Source of the DNA: Desulfotalea sp. | GTDB lineage: Bacteria; Desulfobacterota; Desulfobulbia; Desulfobulbales; Desulfocapsaceae | Direction: 5' to 3' | Assembly: GCA_002733995.1 (NCBI GenBank) | Contig: NVXR01000006.1 | Coordinates: 104,088 to 168,087 of the forward strand | Length of the DNA stretch: 64,000 nt | Shown here: positions 16,573 through 25,264 of the stretch, piece after piece | Layout of the letters: every line of letters begins with the position of its first letter | Position numbering within the stretch: the first letter of the stretch is position 1 | The notes under the pieces: generated by a model | What the model saw: only the letters and a program-made list of their open reading frames with translations | Database searches by the model: none | Told to the model about the DNA's origin: nothing | Made by a program: the position numbers and the translations under genes

Positions 16573-18012
16573 TCAAACCATCTGTTTGAGTTGTTGTACA
16601 ATCATCGCTGTAATGGCTTCGACATCTATCGGTTGTGACCCAGTGCTCGCCGGAGCGGACTCACAGGTCGTGTTACCGAGGTCGTAGGCAATTCTTCTGA
16701 TGTTCATCAGGTTGTACGGGGTGATGTTGTCGGAAGTAGAACTTCCACCAACGGTTCCACAACCAAGGGTGAACGACGGGAAGAGGGAGGTTGTAATACC
16801 AACAGCACCCTGGGTGGATGGTGTGTTTACCAACAGTCGTGATACTGGTTTTTTCATGCCAAACTCACGGATGATCTCTTCACTGTTGGAGTGGATTGAG
16901 AGGGAATGGCCGACTCCACCGTTTACTAAAAGTGCATGACATACCTCGCATGCCTCTTTCCAGTCTTCCACAACGTAGAAGCCAAGAAGAGCGGTGAGCT
17001 TCTCTTTAGAAAAAGGAAATTTGGGACCAATACCCTTTTCGTCGGAGATCAATATTCGGGTTCCTGCAGGGATGGTAATACCGGCTTTTTTTGCGATCTG
17101 GGCAGCGCTACGACCAACGATATCTGGGCTCATGCTGCCGTTGCCGCGTTCCATTACGCGCTTGACCTTCTCGAGGTCATCGCCCCGGAGAAAGAATCCG
17201 CCCTTGGCGATGACGCTATTTCTAACCTCGCCTTCAATAACGGAATCGGTGACAATGGATTGCTCAGAAGCACAAACGGTGCCGTTGTCAAAGGTTTTAC
17301 TCATGAAGATCTTGGTAACGGCATCTTCGACGTTGGCAGTTCTTTCTATGTATGCAGGGACATTACCGGCGCCTACTCCAAGAGCAGGGGTACCAGAACT
17401 GTAGGCCGCTTTAACCATACCGGGTCCACCCGTTGCCAGGATAAGGTCAGCAACTTTCATCAGCTCACCACTTCCCTGGATGGTAGGTACACTCATGACA
17501 CTGACCATGTCTTCGCAGACACCACAGTTGCAGAGGACCGTACGGATCATTTGTATAGTTTCACCAATACATTTTTTCGCGCTTGGATGGGGCGTGAAAA
17601 CAATAGCATTACCGGATTTCAAAGCGATGATTGATTTGTAGATGGCTGTGGAGGTGGGGTTTGTTGAGGGGATGATCCCTGCAATAACTCCCATGGGCAC
17701 GGCGACTTCAACCAATTTCTTGGTTTTATCATCACTTAAAATACCGATGGTTTTCATGTCTTTGATTGCTTCGAGCACCCCTGTACTGGCATGGATGTTC
17801 TTGGCTGTCTTGTCTTTAACTATTCCGAAGCCTGTTTCTTCAACCGCCAGTGCGGCCAGTTTCTCAGCCTCTTTAGTGGCTGTCTCTGCAATAGCTTTAA
17901 CAATGCTGTCAACACGTTCCTGGTCGTACTGACAAAAGTCAGCCTGTGCCTTTTTTGCGGCACGAACCAGAGAACGGGCTTCCTGCATTGATAATAAATC
18001 TTTGTCTACCAT
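16573..18012 (-). CDS. CoA-acylating aldehyde dehydrogenase (EutE/PduP-like) with encapsulation tail
   Basis: A 479-residue acylating aldehyde dehydrogenase that turns acetaldehyde, NAD+ and CoA into acetyl-CoA. The catalytic Cys247 sits in FDNGTVCASEQSIV; the conserved oxyanion Asn118 is in IPSTNPTST; cofactor-binding strings GGPGMVKAAYSSG and GVGAGNVPAYIE are intact. The C-terminus, after a flexible linker (ASTGSQP), is VEAITAMIVQQLKQMV, an amphipathic helix typical of BMC cargo targeting. It lies between the extended BMC-H gene and a structured gap. A second, apparently inactive paralogue is encoded at 22308. A GGAG-type site precedes the ATG. Confidence 0.93.
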   Translation of the reverse strand: MVDKDLLSMQEARSLVRAAKKAQADFCQYDQERVDSIVKAIAETATKEAEKLAALAVEETGFGIVKDKTAKNIHASTGVLEAIKDMKTIGILSDDKTKKLVEVAVPMGVIAGIIPSTNPTSTAIYKSIIALKSGNAIVFTPHPSAKKCIGETIQMIRTVLCNCGVCEDMVSVMSVPTIQGSGELMKVADLILATGGPGMVKAAYSSGTPALGVGAGNVPAYIERTANVEDAVTKIFMSKTFDNGTVCASEQSIVTDSVIEGEVRNSVIAKGGFFLRGDDLEKVKRVMERGNGSMSPDIVGRSAAQIAKKAGITIPAGTRILISDEKGIGPKFPFSKEKLTALLGFYVVEDWKEACEVCHALLVNGGVGHSLSIHSNSEEIIREFGMKKPVSRLLVNTPSTQGAVGITTSLFPSFTLGCGTVGGSSTSDNITPYNLMNIRRIAYDLGNTTCESAPASTGSQPIDVEAITAMIVQQLKQMV

Positions 18013-18024
18013 TTGTTCACTCCT

Positions 18025-18609
18025 CTATCTAGTCGTTGCGTTTAAGATAGCTTCAATCAGTTTTTTCTTCGTTGCAGATTTGGTTTCACTCTTACTTAGT
18101 GAGAGGTCTCCGAGGTTACTGGCAATGTGTCGTAGCCTGCTAACCTGCATTCTTTTTAACTCCGAAATTGTGAAGCATTTTGGTTCTGGTACTGGTTTAA
18201 TGTCGATCAATTTTACATCGTCTTGCTCGGTTTTTACTTCTGCATCTGCTACTGCTGTACTCGATGCAGGGGCTTCAACCGCCGCTTTTGGCTCACTCTC
18301 AGGGCTCTCATTTGACCTGGGCACAGCTAAAGGCTGTGTTGGGGCAATGATCTGAGTAACTTCATCGTAGGGACGGGCAATAACATGGGCCGAAAGTAAT
18401 TTTGTGCCCTCGATACGGCCAACCGCGATGATGGCAGCATCGATAGAGGCGCGTACCGCTGACACCTCACCTGTTATGGTGATTGTAACCAATCCGGCAC
18501 CAATGAGATTTTTCTCAAGCAGGCGAACATCAGCCGCCTTAACCATGGTGTCGGCCGCCTCAATCGCTGCGAGCATTCCTTCTGTTTCTATGAATCCAAG
18601 TGCTGTCAT
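18025..18609 (-). CDS. BMC-H shell protein with C-terminal SAP/Rho-N-like extension
   Basis: A 194-residue protein. Residues 1-90 are a BMC-H domain: MTALGFIETEGMLAAIEAADTMVKAAD, GAGLVTITITGEVSAVRASIDAA. A linker of about 55 residues rich in Ser, Glu, Ala and Pro follows. The last 50 residues, with FTISELKRMQVSRLRHIASNL and ATKKKLIEAIL, look like a SAP/Rho-N-type helix-extended-helix motif, which in other proteins binds nucleic acid. PduK and EutK also carry C-terminal extensions on a BMC-H tile. The extension probably faces one side of the shell and recruits a partner, perhaps nucleic acid. The domain call for the tail is by eye. Confidence 0.8.
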   Translation of the reverse strand: MTALGFIETEGMLAAIEAADTMVKAADVRLLEKNLIGAGLVTITITGEVSAVRASIDAAIIAVGRIEGTKLLSAHVIARPYDEVTQIIAPTQPLAVPRSNESPESEPKAAVEAPASSTAVADAEVKTEQDDVKLIDIKPVPEPKCFTISELKRMQVSRLRHIASNLGDLSLSKSETKSATKKKLIEAILNATTR

Positions 18610-18656
18610 AGCGTAAATTCCCTCTATCCTCTAAAATGCGGAACAACTTTCTTTCC

Positions 18657-19586
18657 CTAGTGACGAATGATTGACACCGGGAAATTATATTTTTTGATAC
18701 AGTTTTCGATACGTTCCAAATCTGCATTGTCGAGGCTAAACTCACCCTCGATGGGATATTTTATATCCAACTGGCTATATTTGTTGATGCCCATTTTGTG
18801 ATAAGGAAGAAGATCTACACCTTTGAAATTCTTGAGGTATTTGAACTCTTTTAAGAATTCAATTAGTTCCTCGATCTCACGGTCTCCGTCATTGATTCCC
18901 TTTAACAGTGGCATCCTGATTTTGACGTTATAGCGATTTTCAAGAAGCCATTTTAGATTACCGAGAATCATTTCATTACGTACACCGGTCAGTTCGTGGT
19001 GGCGTTCAGAGTTCATGTGTTTCACATCGAACAGGAACAGATCTGTGTATGGCGCAATCTTTTGAATCACCTTGAGGCGTGCGTAGCCACAGGTCTCAAT
19101 GGCGGTGTTAATACCTCTTTGTTTACAGGCCATAAGTAGACTTGTTGCAGCTTCTGGCTGCATGAGAACCTCACCTCCACCAAGGGTTACTCCCCCACCG
19201 GAGGTATCGTAGAACGGTTTGTCTTCTGCTATGACATCCATGAGTTCAGAGATGGTTTTCATCTCCCCCATGATAGCTAAGGCGGACTCGGGACAGGCAG
19301 TTTCACATGCCCGACAGCCGATACATTCTATGGTTCTATCGACCTTATGCTTACCGCCAGCCATTACCCGGTGGACCCCCACCGGGCAGGCTGAGACACA
19401 GGCTGCACAGTTGACGCACTGGTTCTCTTTGAACATCACCTGGTATTGTTGTTTTTGGCTTTCGGGATTTGAGCACCAATGGCAACGCAAGGGACATCCT
19501 TTAAAGAACACGAGGGTTCTAATTCCCGGGCCGTCATACATATTGTATTTCTGGATGTTGAAAATACGTGCTTTTCGTTCAATCAT
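18657..19586 (-). CDS. cutD: Choline TMA-lyase activating enzyme (radical SAM)
   Basis: A 309-residue glycyl-radical activase. The radical SAM cluster motif is CPLRCHWCSNPES (about residues 31-43, CxxxCxxC). The ferredoxin-like insert has CVNCAACVSACPVG and CIGCRACETACPESA, giving two more [4Fe-4S] clusters. GGGEVLMQPE is the SAM-binding GGE motif. It abstracts hydrogen from the glycine of CutC (Gly821) using S-adenosylmethionine and a low-potential electron. It directly follows cutC in the operon after 148 nt that hold two small hairpins, which may keep its level below that of CutC. Confidence 0.93.
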   Translation of the reverse strand: MIERKARIFNIQKYNMYDGPGIRTLVFFKGCPLRCHWCSNPESQKQQYQVMFKENQCVNCAACVSACPVGVHRVMAGGKHKVDRTIECIGCRACETACPESALAIMGEMKTISELMDVIAEDKPFYDTSGGGVTLGGGEVLMQPEAATSLLMACKQRGINTAIETCGYARLKVIQKIAPYTDLFLFDVKHMNSERHHELTGVRNEMILGNLKWLLENRYNVKIRMPLLKGINDGDREIEELIEFLKEFKYLKNFKGVDLLPYHKMGINKYSQLDIKYPIEGEFSLDNADLERIENCIKKYNFPVSIIRH

Positions 19587-19627
19587 GGTGTCTCAAACGG
19601 CGTTTATAGCCCTCAAATACTAACGTA

Positions 19628-19701
19628 GTCTACCCTGTAGACCGTATTAGTTTCTCCTCGTTGAAAAGATCGAAGAGGCCAGGTTATGGCCTCAATCTTT
19701 T
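19628..19701 (-). promoter_or_regulatory. two hairpins between cutC and cutD
   Basis: GTCTAC/GTAGAC (19628-19633/19637-19642) and a larger stem AAAGAT...GAGGCC/GGCCTC...ATCTTT (19665-19700) lie in the cutC-cutD gap. On the minus strand they follow cutC without a long T-run. They probably stabilise the cutC transcript end or reduce readthrough into cutD. Confidence 0.5.
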
Positions 19702-19734
19702 GCCTAAAAACCTACAATGTGCATGGGGTTGTGC

Positions 19735-22275
19735 TTAAATCTCGAGCATCATGGTCCGACTGATGATCTCATCTTGAACATCCTTGCACAGCTCCACAAA
19801 AAAGGCGCTGTAGCCTGCAACTCGAACAACGAGGTCGCGGTATTTTTCAGGATATCTCTGGGCATCGAGCAAGGTCTCATTATCGAGGTAGTTAAACTGC
19901 ATCTCACCGTTGCCCATGATGCTGGCGGTACGGATCAGAGTGATGATTCCAGCTTCTCCTTCTGGGGTGTCAAGAAGGCCAGCCATTAACTTAAAGTTGT
20001 GAACCATACCGATGTTCATGCTGTCTGTAGGCATCTTAGATACCGACTTGATGATGGCGGTTGGCCCCTTGAAGTCGGCACCCTGGGTTGGGCTGATACC
20101 GTCGGAAAGTGGCTTCCATGCATCACGTCCATTGGCAGAGGCTCCAAGGAGCTGGCCGAAAGGAGTATTGTTGGATATGGAAAGCGTTCCATGACTCAGT
20201 ACAGAGTAGAGGGTCTTGAATTTGCGATGCTCACGCTCGGTAAAGTTAATAAGATCGTTGACGATAAAATCTGCATAATCGTCGTCGTTACCGTACTTGG
20301 GTGCGGCAAGGCAATCTGCCTTAAGCTGGTCGTATCCTTTAAATTCAGCCTTTAGACCCTCATTAAGCTCGGCCAGGGTGTACTTTTTGTCATCGTAGAC
20401 GAGTTTTTTGATGGCAGCCATAGAATCGGCATGGGTGGCAAGACCACTCCATACAACACCTGGGCCAAAGTTGTACATGGCACCACCAGCAGAAACGTCA
20501 AGGCCGGATTCCATGCAACCTTCGTACATCATGGACATGAGTGGCTTAGGAGCAAGCTCTCTATGGATACGTTGGGAGATAACGGTACCAACACTTGACC
20601 ACTTGGTAATGTGCTTGATCAATTCTTTGACGGCTGTGTCAAATTTCTCGTAGGTATCAAAAGTTTCCAGAGCGCCCATGTCGGGACAAACCTGTTTGCC
20701 GTACCAGAGAGGAACGCCGTGGTTAAGTACCATCTCGATACAAATTGGCCATTGGGTGTAAGCGGTGGAGGTCCACTGGTACAGACGACCTGATTTCTGA
20801 GGTTCTACGCAACCCATGAGGCAATAATCTCGGGAGTCTTCAATGGAGCATCCCTTGGCCAGCATCATCTTGATATGTGCATCATCGAAGTGGATGGCGG
20901 GAAAGCCCATGCCAGCACGAATTACTTCTACAATCTTCTTTAGATACTTCTCAGGAGATTTGTTGTGAACACGGGCCGATGGAGATGGTTGGTACATCTT
21001 TACGTGACGAATGGCGTCCATGAGAAGATAGGTGAGATCATTGGTTGCATCCATACCTTCACGGGTAACTCCACCCAAACACATGTTGACGAAGGGCTGG
21101 TAACCTGCGAAGAATTTTGAAGCTCCCTCACTGGTGATCCACATCATCTCGGACATCTTTACGAGCATACAACCGGACAGGTCGAAGGCCTCGTATTCGT
21201 TCATGCGGCCTGAATCCATGTCCGCTTTGAAGAAGGGGTACATGTACTGATCCACACGACCAATGGACATACCGGTCTGGTTCTCTTCAACAATAAGTAG
21301 TGATTCAACGGTCCAAACAGACTGGATAGCTTCCCAGTAGGACTCGGGCTTGTTAGCTGGAACCCGGGCGTTGACCGCAGAGATTTTTTCTAGCTCTGCT
21401 TTGCGCTTGGGGTTGGTCTCTTTGGCTGCCAGTTCGGCTGCATAGTCAGAGAGACGTTTGGCGTAGATCATTACACCTTCAGCTGTGTCGACCAGGGACT
21501 TGTAGAAATAAATCTTGTCCATGTCATCGGGGTTCTCGTAGTCAAGTTCAGCAAGATGTTCTTTTGCTTCTTTAACAATGTCGAGCATACCCTTTTTCAT
21601 CAGGATAATGTCGTATCCAGGGTTGGAGTCACCACCGCCGTTGGTTGCATGGTAGGAGCAATCTGTGACGTAGGACTCGCCGGAGAGTTCCCACATGCCT
21701 GCTTCACGGTATTGTTGTTCACAATACTCATCTACAGATTGACCTTCCCAGAAAGGAAACAAATCTTCCTTCATGGTTTTTTTATCAGCTTCAGAGATAT
21801 AGAAGGGATCCTGGGCACGGGTGCCGATGGTCTCTAGCTCATCTCTCACCCAGCGCCAAGCGATATCTGGAGAAAAAGAACCAGCACGGGGAGCGCCACA
21901 TGGGGAACCGACGATAAGCTCATTGTCTTGGATTACCAGAGGAGCAGTCTCACAACAGTACTTGAAGCATTTACCGCGAAGGATCGCTTTTGGTAGGCCT
22001 GGGTTCTCTTTGGCTATCTTGGTGATGGCAAGTGCTCGGTGAATAGTGATGGTGGGCACGTGGGTCAGGAAGTTTTTCTTTAACTCTATATGACGTTCGG
22101 TTGGGCCATCTGGCATCTTGCTGGAATCTGCAGCCACAGGTGCCTTTACTTCAGCACTTTTGTTGAATACTTCGGCTGAAACGCCTTCAAAAATCTTCTT
22201 TAAAGATGCCCGCTCGTCTGCATTCAGGTTCTTGGTAGCTTCTGCAAGCTTATTTGTAAAATCGTGAAGATCCAC
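19735..22275 (-). CDS. cutC: Choline trimethylamine-lyase, glycyl radical enzyme
   Basis: An 846-residue glycyl radical enzyme that cleaves choline to trimethylamine and acetaldehyde. By direct count the key residues fall at the positions I recall for the characterised Desulfovibrio alaskensis enzyme: Tyr208 and Asp216 ([11 protein letters not shown]), Cys489 and Glu491 (MGCVEPQ), Thr502 and Tyr506 (WTSTAY) and radical Gly821 (RVAGYSAFF). These separate choline lyase from diol dehydratase and other family members. The first 37 residues form amphipathic helices ([17 protein letters not shown]...) that probably direct encapsulation. Its neighbours are the pseudo-aldehyde dehydrogenase upstream and cutD downstream. 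A GGAGG site precedes the ATG. The enzyme is oxygen-sensitive, so use is anaerobic. Confidence 0.97.
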   Translation of the reverse strand: MDLHDFTNKLAEATKNLNADERASLKKIFEGVSAEVFNKSAEVKAPVAADSSKMPDGPTERHIELKKNFLTHVPTITIHRALAITKIAKENPGLPKAILRGKCFKYCCETAPLVIQDNELIVGSPCGAPRAGSFSPDIAWRWVRDELETIGTRAQDPFYISEADKKTMKEDLFPFWEGQSVDEYCEQQYREAGMWELSGESYVTDCSYHATNGGGDSNPGYDIILMKKGMLDIVKEAKEHLAELDYENPDDMDKIYFYKSLVDTAEGVMIYAKRLSDYAAELAAKETNPKRKAELEKISAVNARVPANKPESYWEAIQSVWTVESLLIVEENQTGMSIGRVDQYMYPFFKADMDSGRMNEYEAFDLSGCMLVKMSEMMWITSEGASKFFAGYQPFVNMCLGGVTREGMDATNDLTYLLMDAIRHVKMYQPSPSARVHNKSPEKYLKKIVEVIRAGMGFPAIHFDDAHIKMMLAKGCSIEDSRDYCLMGCVEPQKSGRLYQWTSTAYTQWPICIEMVLNHGVPLWYGKQVCPDMGALETFDTYEKFDTAVKELIKHITKWSSVGTVISQRIHRELAPKPLMSMMYEGCMESGLDVSAGGAMYNFGPGVVWSGLATHADSMAAIKKLVYDDKKYTLAELNEGLKAEFKGYDQLKADCLAAPKYGNDDDYADFIVNDLINFTEREHRKFKTLYSVLSHGTLSISNNTPFGQLLGASANGRDAWKPLSDGISPTQGADFKGPTAIIKSVSKMPTDSMNIGMVHNFKLMAGLLDTPEGEAGIITLIRTASIMGNGEMQFNYLDNETLLDAQRYPEKYRDLVVRVAGYSAFFVELCKDVQDEIISRTMMLEI

Positions 22276-22307
22276 TTTGCTTCCTCCAGTTATAAGGTAC
22301 TATTCGT

Positions 22308-23810
22308 CTATCGATCAGCAGGGGCAGACAGGGCTTTTATCGCCTCGGTCAGGATATGCTGTAATATATCGGCTTTGTCCGAAGACTCAGCGTTTACTTC
22401 CGTGCTGAAATCCGGGCTATTTCTTGTTCTGTTTATTTCCTCTTCCAACGGTTGATCCATCTGCCTGACGCCACAACCAACTGTTCTTTTGTAAATCAGA
22501 TTCATGGGTGAGACATTTTCGGATGTGATGCCGTGTCCAGTAGAACCGCAGCCGAGGATCATGCTTGGGAAGAGGTTTGTGGTAATGCCCATACCGCCAA
22601 GAGAGGCGGGGGTGTTGACCAGTAGCCTTGCCACCGGTTTTTTTAGGGCAAATTGTTTTATTATTTCTTGGTCTCCTGAATGGATAACTAAGGTGTGCGC
22701 ATTCCGTTCATGGAGCAATAGTTCTATACATTTCTCACAGGCGTGCAGCCAGTCATCCTCTACATAAAGTGCGAGAACAGGGGCAAGGAGTTCTCTTGAG
22801 TATGGATCACTTGCAGAGACATACTTGCGTTCTGCGATGAGTAGTTTTGTGTCTTTCGCCAGGCTGAAGTCAGCCCTTTTGGCAAGCTCCTGGGCGGAGA
22901 GTCCGAGCAGACCTTTTCGTCGTTTGCCATCGGCTGAGAAAAAAAGTGCAGCCAGTTTACGGGACTCGGAATCTGACATGAAGTAAGCGCCTTTTTCCCG
23001 CAGTACCTGTCTAACCTTGTCTGCAATACAGGCGTCTGCAACAATAGATTGCTCTGCCGAGGGGGCAATGCCGTTGTCAAAAGTCTTACTTGCGATGATG
23101 TCTGCAACCGCCTGTTCAATGTTTGCACTTCGTTCAATAAATGCGGGTCCGTTACCTGTGCCGCCCCAAATGACAGGTTTGCCACTGGCCTTGGCCGCAT
23201 TTATCATGCCGGCAACGCCGGTGATCATGACAAGAGCAGTCGCCGGGTGGGACATAAGTTCTTTTGTGCCACTCTTACTCACCGGTTTCAGGTAGGAAAT
23301 ACATCCTTCGGGTAGACCACTAGCCTCAGCGGCCTTGATCATTATATCAAGGACTTGGCTTATGCATTGTACCGCGCCAGGGTGTGGGGAAAAGAGAATT
23401 GCGTTTGCGGATTTAACGGCAAGAAGTGTCTTGAAGATGGTTGTGGAAACCGGGCTAGTTACTGGGCAGAGGGCTACTATAACTCCCACTGGCACCCCTA
23501 TCTCCATAGTGTGTGCTAGGGGATCTTCGGCAATGATGCCAACACAGCGCATGCTGTTGAGTTGCTCTCTGACCTGACCGCAGACGAACTGATTTTTTTT
23601 CAGTTTATCAGGGCAATTGCCGCTGTCCGTTTCTTCGTGGGACATGACGGCAAGGGAGTGGAGATGTTTTTCTGTAGCATCCGCTATTGCATTAACGATT
23701 ACATCCAGCTTTTCCTGGGTAAAAGTTGCCAGTATCTTCTGTGCTTCCAGGGCATTTTCAGAAATGATTCTGGCATGCTGCATGGAGAGTAGATCGTTAT
23801 CAACTATCAT
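22308..23810 (-). CDS. Aldehyde-dehydrogenase-like protein lacking catalytic Cys and Asn
   Basis: A 500-residue paralogue of the acylating aldehyde dehydrogenase at 16573, aligning from MIVDNDLLSMQHAR to the C-terminus. In the catalytic loop FDNGIAPSAEQSIV, Pro250 (codon 23063-23061) replaces the nucleophilic cysteine. The oxyanion-hole asparagine is also changed: CPVTSPVST against IPSTNPTST. Nucleotide-binding strings such as ITGVAGMINAAKASG and GGTGNGPAFIE remain. The C-terminus SDKADILQHILTEAIKAL is again an encapsulation-like helix. It is complete and undisturbed, second in the operon just before cutC, so it looks like a retained pseudoenzyme, perhaps a scaffold or an NAD/CoA-binding regulator. 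Ordinary dehydrogenase activity is unlikely. Confidence 0.88.
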   Translation of the reverse strand: MIVDNDLLSMQHARIISENALEAQKILATFTQEKLDVIVNAIADATEKHLHSLAVMSHEETDSGNCPDKLKKNQFVCGQVREQLNSMRCVGIIAEDPLAHTMEIGVPVGVIVALCPVTSPVSTTIFKTLLAVKSANAILFSPHPGAVQCISQVLDIMIKAAEASGLPEGCISYLKPVSKSGTKELMSHPATALVMITGVAGMINAAKASGKPVIWGGTGNGPAFIERSANIEQAVADIIASKTFDNGIAPSAEQSIVADACIADKVRQVLREKGAYFMSDSESRKLAALFFSADGKRRKGLLGLSAQELAKRADFSLAKDTKLLIAERKYVSASDPYSRELLAPVLALYVEDDWLHACEKCIELLLHERNAHTLVIHSGDQEIIKQFALKKPVARLLVNTPASLGGMGITTNLFPSMILGCGSTGHGITSENVSPMNLIYKRTVGCGVRQMDQPLEEEINRTRNSPDFSTEVNAESSDKADILQHILTEAIKALSAPADR

Positions 23811-23886
23811 AGTTCATTCCTCTCCTGTAGGTTCTGAGCACATCTGTTTGCATTGGGGGCCAATCGTTTCACCAGTTGCTCCCCAA

Positions 23887-24501
23887 CTATGCCAACAGTC
23901 GTTCGATGTCGTAGATTCTGGTGATCTTATGTAGGTCGGGATGTGGGGTTGGGATGACGAGGGAGCTGTATACTTTAGCGCCCATGTCTTTTACCGACTT
24001 CACTCCAGCCTCAACTGCGGCCTGGCAGGCAGCGACGTCGCCTTCAACCAGAACAGAGATGTATCCAGAAGCCACATTTTCGTAGCCTACAAGTTGAACG
24101 TCTGCAGCTTTTGCCATGGCATCGGCCGCTTGCAGTACAAAGACGATGCCGAAGGTTTCGATAAAGCCCATTGCTTTGGGTTTGGCGCGGAGCGCCTCGT
24201 CTTCATCGTCCTCAAATCCATGCACAGAAACAACGTCACCAACTGCGCGAATGGGACGGGCCATGACGTTTTGAGCTGTCACTTCGCCAATCTCGGCGGC
24301 GGCAACAGCGCCCGCTTCTACGGCAGCGGTAACAGCAGAAACGTCACCTTTCACCATAACTGCAACGAGGGTGGAGCCTATGTTTTCATAGGAAATAAGC
24401 TGGACGTTGGCTGTCTTCAACATAACGTCCGCGCCGCCAATGGCGGGTACCATTCCAAGAGTTTCGATTAGACCGAGGGCCTCTTCGCCATAATACCGCA
24501 T
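23887..24501 (-). CDS. Tandem BMC-domain shell protein (BMC-T), operon leader gene
   Basis: A 204-residue protein with two BMC-H-like domains: RYYGEEALGLIETLGMVPAIGGADVMLKTANVQLI (domain 1) and AMGFIETFGIVFVLQAADAMAKAADVQLVGYEN (domain 2), joined by an acidic linker HGFEDDEDEALR. No PduT-type cysteine is present, so it is a structural or gated trimer rather than an iron-sulfur one. The start ATG 24501 has GGGAG 6 nt upstream; a GTG four codons earlier is less well placed. As first gene after the MerR-type promoter (24603-24634) it opens the operon, about 95 nt into the transcript. Confidence 0.88.
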   Translation of the reverse strand: MRYYGEEALGLIETLGMVPAIGGADVMLKTANVQLISYENIGSTLVAVMVKGDVSAVTAAVEAGAVAAAEIGEVTAQNVMARPIRAVGDVVSVHGFEDDEDEALRAKPKAMGFIETFGIVFVLQAADAMAKAADVQLVGYENVASGYISVLVEGDVAACQAAVEAGVKSVKDMGAKVYSSLVIPTPHPDLHKITRIYDIERLLA

Positions 24502-24602
24502 ATATTCTCCCACTGTGTTTTCTAGGACAAGTTCCTAGAGTAACGGTGCTCTATTTAAAACAGCCGTTACAAGAATTATTCTTATTTATTTAGACAAAGT
24601 GC

Positions 24603-24634
24603 ACTGTACAGCCTGTCCCTAAGGGGAGAGTCAA
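24603..24634 (-). promoter_or_regulatory. MerR-type promoter of the BMC operon
   Basis: Read on the minus strand: -35 TTGACT (24634-24629), a 20-nt spacer CTCCCCTTAGGGACAGGCTG and -10 TACAGT (24608-24603). The over-long spacer with a central dyad (TCCC/GGGA) is the hallmark of promoters activated by DNA-untwisting MerR proteins. It shares TTGAC-YYTCCCCT with the plus-strand promoter at 25112. The transcript would start near 24596, leading into the BMC-T gene. Confidence 0.75.
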
Positions 24635-25111
24635 TGGTTTTTTTTATTTTATTGATTCTGTGGTGCAAGGTGCTGAAATCTCCATGTATTGACTGGATTG
24701 ACAGAGGAAAGTGCAGAAAAATAATTATTTATGAGTAATTCTTGTTCTCAAATAGGGGCTCGGAAGGGCGATCAGGGGTCTACCTTGCTGGAAACGTGGC
24801 CGGGGGAGTTTTTTGCCTGTCAAAAGCGTGAAGTGTTCTCGTCTTGGGTAAGTGCCTGGTATACCGACGTATATATTGCTATTTGGGTGATGTCAGTTGT
24901 TTGCCCTTTCGGCGTCAGTTAATCCCTTCGTCCGGGCTCATTCCCTTGTTTTATCACTGGTTATATTTTTTAGTAAATAATGTAGCAGTGGTTTTTGTTC
25001 GGTCCGCTAATACTTTCTTAACATACTGAATATATGTAGATATAATTTCTAATGTTCGCGTTTTGTTTGCTTCCTGGACATTTTTATTTGTTAGAATAAC
25101 AATAAATGCCA

Positions 25112-25143
25112 TTGACCTTCCCCTAGCGGGAAGGGGGTATATA
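25112..25143 (+). promoter_or_regulatory. MerR-type promoter of the transporter/regulator unit
   Basis: -35 TTGACC (25112-25117), 20-nt spacer, -10 TATATA (25138-25143). The spacer carries inverted arms CCTTCCC (25116-25122) and GGGAAGG (25128-25134). This is the classic geometry of a MerR-family operator. It faces the DMT transporter gene, whose operon ends with a MerR gene, so self-control is likely. Confidence 0.8.
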
Positions 25144-25151
25144 CCCGATCA

Positions 25152-25171
25152 CCTTCCCCTCAGCGGGAAGG
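25152..25171 (+). promoter_or_regulatory. second operator copy downstream of the MerR promoter
   Basis: CCTTCCC (25152-25158) and GGGAAGG (25165-25171) repeat the arms of the promoter operator with a 6-nt instead of 5-nt centre. It lies around the expected transcription start. A second MerR dimer here could repress or fine-tune the transporter unit. Confidence 0.65.
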
Positions 25172-25264
25172 AAAGAAAAACAGATGCAGGGGGTGCCTCT
25201 ATAATGAAAAGAGGTGGTTGCTGTGTAAACTTTAAATCATCTTTATAAGTAAGAGGAGGCGACC

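Larger units (their letters stand above)
24502..25264. other. 763-nt divergent regulatory region of the BMC locus
   Basis: No gene is supported here; short open frames lack ribosome-binding sites and homology. The region holds two oppositely facing MerR-type promoters (24603-24634 and 25112-25143) and an extra operator copy (25152-25171), separated by about 480 nt of AT-rich DNA of unclear function. Confidence 0.7.

Noticed and set aside
16401..16601. 66-residue minus-strand open frame in the BMC gap
   Set aside because: It overlaps the end of the aldehyde dehydrogenase gene and the inverted repeat, and has no homology or ribosome-binding site.
24731..25248. Short plus-strand open frames in the BMC regulatory region
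   Set aside because: They overlap the operator/promoter DNA, lack ribosome-binding sites and show no protein-like composition.
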